DNA from: Vandiemenella viatica | Taxonomy: Eukaryota > Arthropoda > Insecta > Orthoptera > Morabidae | Length of the DNA stretch: 64,000 nucleotides | Assembly (NCBI GenBank): GCA_031002005.1 | Contig: CM061920.1 | Coordinates: forward strand, 112,830,095 to 112,894,094 | Reading direction: 5' to 3' | In this document: in pieces, positions 46,471-56,443 of the stretch | How the letters are laid out: each line of letters begins with the position of its first letter | Position numbering within the stretch: the stretch's first letter is position 1 | The notes under the pieces: model-generated | The model's input: only the letters and a program-made list of their open reading frames with translations | The model's database searches: none | What the model was told of the DNA's origin: nothing | Translations under genes and position numbers: made by a program

Positions 46471-46848
46471 TGAGTGTACCTATTTCTTATGCCTAATCCA
46501 TGACAAAGCATCAGATAGCTGATTCTCCTTCCCAGCATGATATTGGATGGTGTAATGATCCCATATCGCTCCATCACAATTAAATAAATAATAATCAGCT
46601 CTTTCAATTTATTGAGTTTTGCTGTTACTTGTGGAAATTGACAAGGAGACACATGTGTTCCAGTATACCCCACCCTCTTGGATATATCTTGTCATAAATG
46701 AAGTTAAGGACCAGTATGTTCATATCACTAGTTATCAATTAGACTGAAAGCAAATTATAGTCAATATCTGTCTTTGCAAACAGACATTTGTTCTCATGCC
46801 CAAACACACATGGTACATGTGAGTCACAGTTGTTACAGAATGTCAAGT
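46471..46848 (-). pseudogene. Gypsy RNase H tail, copy 2 of a direct repeat
   Basis: Minus strand reads 'HYTIQYHAGKENQLSDALSW' then 'IRHKK' and stop, slightly better kept than copy 1. The upstream (higher-coordinate) part of the block, shared by both copies, has no recognised domain. The two copies could be remnants of LTR-proximal sequence or of a tandem duplication. Confidence 0.7.
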
Positions 46849-47081
46849 CTACCCAGTCAGCACAACAAATGACAGAAGAAGACACTTAATCAGTCTTCGC
46901 CCTTATTATTCCTTGCAATATATTTTTAGCCATTGAAAGAGCAAGGAAGAGCTGTACACCTGAACTTATCCTTCATCGAACCATTTTCGTAGTTGTTTTT
47001 AATTGAGTTATTTAGGGTCCTTAGATTTAAGGAAACATTGCATGTACATAGCACATACAATTAGACTAAGTACTGACTTGA

Positions 47082-47712
47082 GTGTATGTCGCACCTTGTT
47101 ATGGGGATGGAGATGTAGTAGCTGCAGGCCATGGTAACATTTTAACAATTACCCAATGACTGGATGCGTACCAGCGGGCATGCAAAATTGCTGAGTCGCC
47201 AGGCCTTGTAGGCTAAGAAGAGCGCTGATGCATCAGAATCGCCTCACTAGCATGACTGCATCAAGGGAATATGATGGCATAATGCAAAGTAATCCTCTTC
47301 ATATGAGTGTGGGTCAGGATAGAAAACCTAGAACTCAAGCTGAATTGAGGGCCTTCCAGTCTCCGCTGCAACCACTGTCTCCGATATACCAGACGTGACC
47401 AGGAGTCAGCCAAGGGATAACCGTTCCATGGGCAGAGAATTCACTGCAGTCAACTCAGCTGCAAGAGCTAAGCCCTGTGGTAACATCTGTCTAACCAGTT
47501 GTGGGATGGTTCTATATCTGGGAAGTGATCATATGATCCTTCTCCGTTCATGCACACATGCTTAATGCAATCAGCCTCCTAGTGCCCATTTAGAAACAGT
47601 ACATGACAACAAGTAATGCTATGCTACATTGTAGAATTCACTTGGTTGTACATGTATGTGCAATATGTAAGTGTGTACAGCTGTAAAAAATCTGTTTAGA
47701 ACTGAATTAGAG
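47082..47712 (+). repeat. LTR-like direct repeat, right copy
   Basis: Partner of 42891-43490. The relationship weakens after about 47700. No clear five-base target duplication was found at the outer edges. Confidence 0.6.
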
Positions 47713-49306
47713 GCTGTCAGGAAGGAATGTTTGGTTGGGGATTAGTACCAAACACTTAGCCTGAAACTATAACCATGATGTGCAACCTTTGGTATTAAGA
47801 TAGTTCTTGCTGTTAATCAGTCGCCACCAGATTGGATAACCTCAATCAGGAAAGATATGTAGAAAATAAAGTCACTGTTGCTATTGAAAAACTAAATCAT
47901 CACTATATCTTCAGAAAAAATTCACAAGTTCGTAGAACAATCTTTTAGGTATCGGAATTTTGTCTCAAGTTCTGATAAATTATTCAAGTGAGGTCAACCC
48001 TCACACCCTACCTGCTTACAGCCACATGTAGGTTGCAAGTATTAGATGTGCATACCGAGAATTCTAAGATGGCTGCCGGAAACAGTATGTCATGGTATCA
48101 CCTGTTGACTCCTGCCTAAACCTTCATACCAGGTATGGGAAAGAGTGACGTGGTGCTTGCTTGACCAATTTTTACTGTCTGGCCAGGAGGAGCCCCAGCG
48201 TCCCTTATTTATAGCAGCATCATGGGAACCAGTACAATTCCCCATTCTCATGAAATCCCCAAAACTTCCAGGTATCCAAACTATTCCAAACAACTTGAAA
48301 TTTTTACACTAGATAGCTAACTTCCTAAATTTTAAAAAGAATCCTAGTCAAAATTCTTGTATCTGCCCTCGTTTTGCCATAAAAAATTATTTTAATCAAA
48401 TTTCTTCAAACTTTCATTTCCAAAATCCTTGAATTACGAAGTCAAACATGCTTATAAATTGTTCTATAGGGCTGTCTCTTTCGTTTGATGTACAAATGTG
48501 CCTGGTTACTATTTTTAAACTAGGAGACATAACCAAAATTAAAACTGGGCAAATTTCCGAAAATTGATATTTCCTGAAATATTTAATTACAGATCTGAAA
48601 CCTACTTTAAAAGATTCTACATATTATTTCCTATACAGTTATGATACCCCTTAACTATGATAATAATGCTTAAATAGCATTTATTTTTATAATTTAAGGA
48701 AACACCTTCTTCCTGCTTTGCTTGTCTTTTCTTATGATTTGCTTCCCTAATGGAGCCATGTTAACGAGTTTACAATTAATTTTCTTTTTTGGATTCTGGC
48801 CAAAATATTGCTTATATTCCAAAACCAATTAATGTGTCATGCACAGAAAAAAATCTCATTTCATTTAAACATAGTCACTCCTTTAGTTTAAATTCTTTAA
48901 TCTTAACTTTCTCTCCTCCCCCAGGTGGACTATTATTTTCATCAAAATCTCCAAAAACAACCCTTAACTTTAAGTTATCTTACTCAAAATTTAATATGAT
49001 ATGTAAGCAAAAATCACACTTCTTTTAAGATACATACTGTGGCTTCTAGAATTTTAAATGTGTTTACTGCATCATTCTGACTTCAAACAAACTCAATTTT
49101 AAAATGCTGATATCTATTTAGGAAAAATTCCTAGCTATGAAGTTACCTATTTCATTTACTACACATGGGATAAGATAGCTCTAAAAATGAATGTGAAATT
49201 TTTCTTTCCAAAATACTCTGAATCCTATATACCAGTTATGTTTACATTATGACTGTTTACTCTGATATATGACTTGAAATACTTAAGCAAATCACTTTAG
49301 TTTATA
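47713..49306. other. AT-rich DNA, probably 5' part of LINE R near the end
   Basis: No reading frame recognised. Because the SGNH domain starts immediately after mariner 2, the bases just left of 49309 should be LINE R ORF1 sequence, but it is too short to identify. Confidence 0.4.
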
Positions 49307-49308
49307 TA

Positions 49309-50638
49309 CAGGGTGTTTCAAAAAGAATATACGTATTACAAAGTATTCTTTTGTCCAAACTATCGATCGCTGCGCCCCGGCTCGGCTATTGGAGAAACGG
49401 ATACACAGTCTAGTTTATTTAATAGCCGCTACATGTCAGTCGTCTTGTGTTATTCTTGGTAACCATCATATGTTTAAAATGGCTACTCCACAGCAGAAAT
49501 CATTTTGCGTTATCAAGTTTGTGAAGTACAATTCCATGATTACAGTGCAAAGATGTTTCAGGTTGAGGTACCAAATGCATCCTCCGAATGGGTGGAACAT
49601 TCGTAGATGGTATCGACAGTTTGTAGATACCGGATGTATATGTAAAGGAAAGAGTCCTCGCTGTCCTCGTGTTTCTGAGTCACATGTTGCACAAATTCAA
49701 ACTGCTTTCCAACGTAGTCCTTCAAAATCAACTCTTCGTGCCAGTCGGGAGTTACAACTACCTACAACAACAATTTGGCATGTTTTGAGACGTCGGTTGG
49801 TTATGAAGCCGTACAAGTTACAGTTGTTACAAGCTCTGCGTCCTGATGACAAACGGAAACATGTGGCATTTTGTAACGAGATTAATGATGCTATTGACAA
49901 TGATAACACTTTCGCACAACACATCGTTTTCATTGATGAAGCGACTTTCCATGTTAGTGGTCAGGTAAACAAACACAATGTTCGAATTTGGGGTCTACAG
50001 AACCCACATGGAGTCATTGAACATGTATAAGATTCGCCTAAAGTCAATGTGTTTTGTGCGATATCCCGATCATCTGTTTACGGCCCATTCTTCTTTGATG
50101 GAAACATGGTTAATGGTCAGCAGTATCTCGCTATGTTACAAAACTGCTTGTTTCCGTGTCTGCACGAAGACAACCTCATTTTTCAACAAGACGGGGCACC
50201 CCCTCACGGGAGTCACCAAGTGCGTGAATATCTGAATGAAACTCTACCGAACCGTTGGATTGGTCGTCAAGGAGCTGGCGACTTAGCATGCATCAGCTGG
50301 GCTCCACGGTCACCGGATTTGACACCCTGTGACTTCTTCCTGTGGGGTTTCATTAAAGACAACGTTTATGTACCACCACTTCCACAGAACCTTGAGGACT
50401 TGAGGAACTGGATCCGTACTGCCGTAACATCAGTGACGAAGAACATGCTTGCCCGAGTATGGGAGGAATTTGAGTATCGATGTGATATTGTTTGTATGAC
50501 TGATGGAGGACATATTGAACATTTGTAATCTGAACTTAAGAGGTTCGTAAATATGTGTGTAAAGTTTCATATTCGTATGTCTTACAGTTTAATAAATATA
50601 TGCATTCGAAATACGTATATTCTTTTTGTAACACCCTG
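49309..50638 (+). mobile_element. Mariner 2, complete 1330-bp element
   Basis: TIRs of about 29 bp: 'cagggtgtttcaaaaagaat' at the left and, inverted, 'cagggtgttacaaaaagaat' at the right, both continuing 'atacgtatt'. TA duplicated at 49307-49308 and 50639-50640. TIR identity is very high, pointing to a fairly recent insertion into the SGNH reading frame of LINE R. Confidence 0.95.
49479..50528 (+). pseudogene. Mariner transposase, one in-frame stop, all three D kept
   Basis: Cut-and-paste transposase of about 350 codons. ATG at 49479 is chosen over the upstream in-frame ATG at 49389 because 'MATPQQKSFCVIKF' begins the conserved DUF4817-like helix-turn-helix. 'NGWNIRRWYRQFVDTG' belongs to that domain. 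Catalytic motifs: 'VFIDEATFHVSG', 'IFQQDGAPPHGS' and 'SPDLTPCDFFLWG'. I count 46 residues between second and third D, five more than in DD41D relatives, within 'GRQGAGDLACISWAPRSP'. The only defect is TAA at 50028-50030; the same frame continues to the natural stop at 50526-50528. No frameshift seen. Confidence 0.92.
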
Positions 50639-50640
50639 TA

Positions 50641-50873
50641 GATTCAAACAGTCACGGTCGGGGATTAGCATCATCGTTACTACACTACAACAAGAGTAGG
50701 AAAGTTTCTTCGATAGTGAAACCATTAGCTAAATTTTCAACAGTCACCAGTGGAATAAAAGAAGAATGTGTATCATGGACACCTGACGATTTTGTTCTGA
50801 TTGCTGCTGGCGCAAATGATGTCTACAGTAACGAAGGTGATAATGTAATTAAAGATATGAAAGATAAGTCTTT
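50641..50873 (+). pseudogene. LINE R ORF1 SGNH/GDSL esterase domain, N-terminal half
   Basis: SGNH esterase domains occur in ORF1 of CR1/L2-type LINEs; their role there is unclear. Directly after mariner 2 the frame gives 'DSNSHGRGLASSL' (block I, DS-x-HGRG form) and later 'DDFVLIAAGANDVYSN' (block III, GxND). It stops soon after 'KDMKDKSF', where the 12-kb inverted-repeat unit begins. The matching C-terminal half starts at 62871. So one ORF is split by both mariner 2 (upstream edge) and the 12-kb unit. Confidence 0.8.
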
Positions 50874-50945
50874 CCCGGCGTATCTTTGATACAAATTCTT
50901 TGCGGGTTTGCCGTTCGGATTACATTTTCTAATTACAAGCTTTCG

Positions 50946-51141
50946 GCGATTTGCTCTGCCGCCATCATCGGGTCCGTTGTACCTAAAGGAACAACAAAAA
51001 CTGAACTGAATAGCGGAACAGAAGCGAGCCAGGATCGTTGTCGACGTCCGATTGGCTGACTCCAATGATGTAACCATTCCGTTACTGTGATTGGTCGGTT
51101 GCGGAACCAGGGGTAGATATACACAAGCGTTGTACTGACAG
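50946..51141 (+). repeat. Outer terminal inverted repeat, left arm (196 bp)
   Basis: Inverted copy of 62675-62870 with identical length and about 10 mismatches, mostly C/T. It contains 'gattggctgac' and 'gtgattggtcggtt', two CCAAT-box-like sites in opposite sense, so it may also act as a promoter for the ORF that starts 31 bases downstream. A further ~70 bases to its left ('ttgcgggtttgccg', 'agctttcgg') exist only on this side. Confidence 0.92.
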
Positions 51142-51171
51142 TTGGCTCCACAGCTACTCACTACACGAAGA

Positions 51172-52003
51172 ATGCCGCCCAAGAAACATGTAAAACCATC
51201 GAAGAACACCGTCCCTGACCTAGGTGCCTTGGACAGAATGGCAGCGGAAGCAAAGAAGAATCCTCTGGCGTTCTGGCAAGCAGCAACGCCGTCCGGCCCA
51301 GAACTACCAGAGAAGATGGACACAGATGTCACTCTCAAAGATGAGAGGACAGAACAGCTCAACCATCCAGCTATCCAACAGCAACCTACAGATACCCTTG
51401 TATCTACTGATACTCAGTCACCTGATTCTCCTGAGTCACCGTCGCCTGCACCGGTAGTCCCCCCGGGCCCAGAGCAGGGTCTTGTACCACCAATGTACAT
51501 CAGCTATATAGGGAACTACTGGACATTACTGGCTCAGCACCAGAGCGCCATGAAGCTCCCCATGCTCAGCTCGCCAGACCACCTGGGACTGAAGATCCTG
51601 CTGTCTTGCCCCACAGACATCGAGGCAGCCACAGAGGTGCAGCGGGAAGCCTCCCTATCTTCTGAAATCATGCTTCCAGGCCACAAGACGAAGAAGACTG
51701 GCAACAAAAAGCCGAGTTCATCAGGAAAACCACCACCACGAGAGCTGGTACAGTGCTTCAGATGTCAAAATTTCCGACATCTAGCCATCGACTGCACAAA
51801 ACCGGCAAGATGTGTCCGCTGTGGAGGCGGTCATTATATTGCAGAATGCAACCAGCGTCGCGAGGACGCCGTCTGCTGCAACTGCGGCTCTTCTCACGCT
51901 GCTTCCTATCGCGGTTGCAGAGCATGGAAGCAGCAACGCTGCAGCAAGAAAAGAAGTGAACGAAGTAGGCTACATACGCAGTCCGCAACAAGCTGGCAAG
52001 TAG
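51172..52003 (+). pseudogene. ORF1a: LINE-type gag with three zinc knuckles
   Basis: ATG at 51172 follows the left inverted repeat by 30 bases and opens a frame of about 277 codons without a stop until a younger LINE cuts in near 52003. N-terminal part is basic then Pro/Ser-rich ('SPDSPESPSPAPVVPPG'). 'MYISYIGNYWTLLAQHQ' begins a conserved globular part. Knuckles: 'CFRCQNFRHLAIDC', 'CVRCGGGHYIAEC' and 'CCNCGSSHAASYRGC', the Jockey/I-type ORF1 set. It continues at 55430 after the insertion. Probably an RNA-binding protein. The frame seems functional up to the insertion. No ORF2 of its own family lies nearby. Confidence 0.8.
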
Positions 52004-52533
52004 GTGGCGGCTGCCCTCCAGTGACTACTCAAGGTAGTATAGGTATATGCGGGTTCGCTTCTCTGTTACTCGTGTATGCTAATTCTATCTCGCTTAGCGA
52101 AGGTGAGGGTAAGCAAAATTGCTTACTTGTTCTTCTTTGGGGATCCTTGGCCCTCCAATTCCGAGGTGATAGGGACTTACCACCACACGGCCCACTCCCG
52201 TGGAACCCCCTGGAGAGAGTGCTATGGCTGCGTCTGACCCAAGGAACCCTGCGGTGTTAACACGGGGCCTGCACAACACTCCTGTTCGAATGTGTTCTAC
52301 AGGAAAAGACGTCATGCCTACCGACAGAGGCTTTTCTTCTGCGGGAAGCATTGCTATGCCTACCGATGTAGACCACTCGTCGGAAATCGCCATACAAGAA
52401 GGACTTGTGCATGGTACGGCTAAAGCTAATGTCACTGCCCAACCAGATGATCACTGCAACTATTCGGTAATGACAAAGAAGAGGTCAGCAAACAAAAAGG
52501 ACAGCTAAGCTCTCCGTCAAAACGAGGACCAAG

Positions 52534-53883
52534 ATGCCTCCCCCACCACCTAAGGGCAACAGATCGAGGACAACTGAAGATGAAGAAGGCTGGCGCAAAC
52601 CGCGCCGAACCGCCCCAGTTGCTCAACTGAACATCAAAACAGCTACAGCTACAAGTCCGGCTAGCACAAGCAACTCGTTGGCGCCACTGCTCACTGCTGA
52701 TGGGCCAGCTATGGACGGTGCTCCCGAAACAGCCACCAAGGAACCTAAACCGGCCCCACTTATGGTTTCGTACAAGGATTACTACAGAAATCTGTACACC
52801 AACTTAAAGAAGAAATGCAAGAACGAGTGCAGAGTGAGGCCTGCCTGTCACGACCTCTACAAACTTCTACCTAAGACTAAGGCTGACCACCAGGCTATCT
52901 CTGCCTATGCGTCAACACACCAAATCCCCTTCTATACATTTCCAACAGAAGTGGATAAAAACATTAAGGTGGTCATAAGAGGATTACCATTTAACTTCTC
53001 TCCAGAATATATTAAAGAAGAGCTTGAGGACCATAATATGGTGGCGAGAACAGTCGTCAGACTGCGATCTCCTAAAACTGGACAAGAGATCCCACTGTTC
53101 TTGGTGGTTCTCTCTGACAACATGGACAACAGAGCAATTTATAAGACGACTTCACTCTGCTCTGTTAAAGTAACAACAGAAAAACTACGAAGCACTCGAG
53201 GGCCACCTCAGTGTTTCAATTGCCAAGGAGTGGAACATGTTTCCCGCCATTGTGTTATGCCACCAAGAAATGTTAAGTGCACTGGTGAACACACCACTAG
53301 AGAATGCGCCCTTAGGAAAGGCGAAACTCCCGCAAAATGCGCTAACTGTGGCGGAGAGCATGTTGAAAGTTATCACAAATGCCAAGCCTTTAGCTAATTC
53401 AATGAGAAACAAAAAGCCAACAACGCTTCCTACATCGCAAAGATGCTCAAGAAGAAGCAACAGAAGAAGAAGGAGGATGAAATAACCGATTCTACCAACA
53501 AAAAGACGAACCAGGGTCAGGCAACCCCAGAATCCACTCAGGGAACCACCTACGCGGAGGCATCTGCAACCCTACCACGTAATTCACGGAATGCAAGGAG
53601 GGATCAGAGGGATAAACATGAAAATCTCTCTTCCACCCAGACTATGGAAACCTCAAATACGAGCAAGAAAGCGGACGAGCTGAATTGCCGTCCACCCGAC
53701 AAGGACAACCCTCAGGCCGACACTACGGTGCTCATGAGCATGGTGTTTTCTTTGCTACAGACGGTCACCACTCTCTTCCAAGATCTCCACAACCAAATCT
53801 CCGACCTACCAAAACAAACCGCTGAGGCATTCAAGTTGGCAGTAATTGCCGTCCAACAAGCAAACATGGAACATCATGGCTAA
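52534..53883 (+). pseudogene. ORF1 of Jockey-type LINE 2: PRE_C2HC plus zinc knuckles
   Basis: ATG at 52534 ('MPPPPPKGNRSRTTEDEEGW'). Around residues 130-210 'HQIPFYTFPTEVDKNIKVV' and 'RGLPFNFSPEYIKEELED' form the PRE_C2HC domain. Then knuckle-like 'CFNCQGVEHVSRHC', a damaged second one, and 'CANCGGEHVESYHKC'. A single TAA at 53395-53397 interrupts; the same frame continues to 53881-53883 with a Gln/Lys-rich region and a final helix 'MVFSLLQTVTTLFQDLHNQI'. Only one lesion in 450 codons, so relatively young. The end overlaps ORF2 by eight bases. Confidence 0.88.
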
Positions 53884-55120
53884 CACCATTGAGGATCTCA
53901 CCATATGCTCATGGAATGCCAACGGCCTCTGGCGACAGTTGGGCGAGTTTAAAGAATTTCTACGCGATGAGGGGATAGACGTCTGTCTCGTAAATGAAAC
54001 GCAACTCAAGATGGGGGTGAAGGCCGCTGCTCCCAAATACTCTTGTTACAGGTACGATCGACCTACAGCGGGAGGTGGTACAGCTGTATATGTCAAGAAC
54101 ACGATAAAACACTACCCGATAAATTTTCCACCTTTGGAGACCATTGAAGCTACTGGTGTAACCGTCGAGACTTCCCGAGGTAGAGTACTATTTAAGGCAG
54201 CTTACAGACCTCCAGGAGGCCGCCTACATGAATCGGACTTCTCGGCCCACCTTCGTCTGCGCGGTAATGTTTTTATTGCGGGAGATCTTAATGCTAAGCA
54301 TGCTGTTTGGAACTCTCGCGTCACCAACACGAACGGCCGGAAGCTCCTGCGAGTTGTCGAAAACAACGATGCTGTTACCTGGGGTACAACTGAACCCACT
54401 ATTTACGGACGCGGACTGCCTGATGTCTTGGACATTGCAATCACGAGAGGATTGTAACATAACATAGCTGTGGTCACAAAAACTGCCTTATCGTTAGACC
54501 ATATTCCTGTTTTGTTCTACATGGCTGCAGACGTCACTCCACGAGCCGACAAACTACGCAGGAATCTCAACTACATAGACTGGTACTCTTTCAAAGATCT
54601 CCTCTCTCAGCGCATAGAAGAGGCACCGCCAATGGCTGTATCCGGCCCATCCACCGCTATGGCCAACTTGGCGGATTGGATCAATGAGGCTGCAGATGCA
54701 GCCACCCGGTCGAGACGCAAACAACAGATCCCTTCGAGGCAACTCCCTCCGCAAATCAGAGAGGCTATTATTGTCAAAAATCAACTGACTAGGGAGTAGC
54801 ACGTCCTACGTGATGCAGCCATTAAGAGAATAATAAATCGCATGCAGAGAGAAATTAAGGCTGAAGTGGACAAGCACAAGATCTCGGAATGGTCCAACTT
54901 CATCTCCACCTTGGACTTAGAGGATGGGTCCGCATGGCGCACGACTAAGGCCCTCCTCCGGAGGAGGCATAAAATCCCGCCCCTGGTGGTCGGAAATAAC
55001 CACATCTGCGAGCCTGAAGAGAAAGCAGAAGCTCTGGCCATTAATTTCGAGGCAAATTTTCAGCCAGATTCGCTCATCACCTACCGAGGGACACGAGGAC
55101 AGATGACCTCCATCGACTGA
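53876..55120 (+). pseudogene. ORF2 endonuclease and linker of Jockey-type LINE 2
   Basis: ATG at 53876 lies in ATGGCTAA, overlapping the ORF1 stop. APE-like endonuclease: 'ICSWNANGLW', 'CLVNETQLK' (E), 'RYDRPTAGGGTAVYVK', 'FIAGDLNAKHAVW' (D, N), 'PDVLDIAIT' and 'LDHIPVLF' (usually SDH). In-frame stops at 54455-54457, 54797-54799 and 55118-55120; otherwise the frame is uninterrupted. The linker to RT ('AEALAINFEANFQPDS') is the last part before the deletion. Endonuclease catalytic residues look complete. Confidence 0.88.
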
Positions 55121-55280
55121 GTGGTTTGCCCAATCTTCGAGTCAGATTCCAACAACTGGCTACGCAGTTCTACGAAAATGCTCAGAAATCTAATAACCCT
55201 TTGATCTCTACATTGGGAGCTGAACCCACCTACAATGACAGATTAAGGTGGCCTAAGAAATTACTTGACCACCAATAAAG
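55121..55280 (+). pseudogene. ORF2 C-terminus of Jockey-type LINE 2 (RT missing)
   Basis: 'LPNLRVRFQQLATQFYENAQ', 'NNPLISTLG' and 'RLRWPKKLL' are the typical final residues of Jockey ORF2. They follow within about ten bases of the endonuclease linker, so the whole RT domain has been deleted. Stops 'taataa' end the frame near 55277. Confidence 0.75.
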
Positions 55281-55429
55281 AAACAACACACCGGGTAGGA
55301 ACAACCTGATTATGAAACACCGATCATCTCAACCAAACTAATAAACTGGAAGGAGATACGCTCCTGCGCACAACCTTCCCCACAACCTGGGCCCACCGCT
55401 TTCCCAGTTATTGACGGCTGTCTGTATGT

Positions 55430-55753
55430 ACAGTGACTACACAGCCTGAGCGTCACCGAAGGATACGCACGCACTCGCAGCCAAGACAACGTGACAACAG
55501 AATTAAGCCAGCGCAACCTACTAGGCTGCGCACAAGTACTACCAGACAGCGGACACCAAAGAAACAAGAATGGCAGAAGACCATCAGAGGGGAAGACAGC
55601 GGAGGTGGCAGAGAAGTATGCGACCAATCCTGCACCAGACAAGCTGCCGATCTACGAGAAAGAAGATTAGATAAACTCATCGCCCTCCTCACGAAGCTGA
55701 CAGCTCACCTGACTGCAGAACAATACCTGTCTGCCTCCCTGAGACAGCATTAA
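55430..55753 (+). pseudogene. ORF1a C-terminal part after the LINE insertion
   Basis: Basic frame beginning 'TTQPERHRRIRTHSQPRQ' and ending 'RRLDKLIALLTKLTAHLT' before TAA at 55751-55753. The final helix corresponds to 'REDRLDALIELLKNLVNHLS' at the end of ORF1c on the other strand. This places it as the tail of ORF1a. Confidence 0.65.
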
Positions 55754-55812
55754 CGTCACCACACAAAACGCGGCGTGCCATTTCTGTAAAGGAACGAAGG
55801 CCGCGGCGGCAA

Positions 55813-56195
55813 CCATCCGGTGAAGAAGACACTGACAGCCAAACGAGAAGACACACCGACAGTGAAGATATGTTCCGTCTAAATACTTGGAGGCAATGTC
55901 CCAGGACAATATACTCCACTTCACACCAGCTCAAAAAGAGCTGTTATTAGGCTGTAAGGCGAGTTGGCTCCACAGCGTAAACCAAAGCCAAGGTTGTTAT
56001 AAATGGAAAGAAGATGGAATACACACTTCAATGTTCACATAACGTCACTGTTCATATTGCATCACCGTTCACATTATTCTACCACTATTAATCATGATGT
56101 AATCTCGAGAATCCGTAGGGAGCCAAGCGGTATTCTGATTGGCTGACTATAATAACTGTTCTCATAGCGTCATCGTTCACATTATTCTCACACGG
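55813..56195 (+). repeat. Inner inverted repeat, left arm (~380 bp)
   Basis: Inverted copy of 58044-58428, roughly 85-88% identical by eye. Shared blocks include 'cttggaggcaatgtc', 'ggttgttataaatggaaaga' and 'taatcatgatgt'. Contains 'tctgattggctgact' as do the outer repeats. Boundaries are where similarity fades. Confidence 0.9.
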
Positions 56196-56443
56196 AAATA
56201 TCCCAAAAACTTCTTTAATGAAAGACCCCCCACATTATATATTCTTCCAACATTTACTATCATTAATTATGATGTTTAAATCGACTATGACCCCGGTTCT
56301 ATAATACTTGTCCGTGATTGGTCGGCTACGGACCCAGCTATAGATGAAGTAGGACAGATATGCCGAGCTCCGTCGCAAACGGTTGCGGGCCCTGATTGTA
56401 TTAGTCCATCGCGAGCCAGATCGTGCTGCACACTTAGCTTTGT

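Larger units (their letters stand above)
52004..55429 (+). mobile_element. Jockey-type LINE 2, RT-deleted, inserted in ORF1a
   Basis: Sequence between 'ACAAGCTGGCAAGTA' (about 52003) and the resumption of ORF1a near 55430. Contains a 5' UTR, ORF1, overlapping ORF2 endonuclease, then directly the ORF2 C-terminus. No poly(A) tail and no sharp target duplication were found, so both edges are approximate (within 20-30 bases on the right). Confidence 0.75.

Noticed and set aside
42891..47712. A confident Copia assignment for the LTR-like pair
   Set aside because: The single knuckle fits both Copia and Gypsy gag; no integrase or RT on the same strand decides it.
50823..51362. A 179-codon minus-strand frame across the outer inverted repeat
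   Set aside because: It is antisense to ORF1a and the repeat, with no domain; likely a shadow frame.
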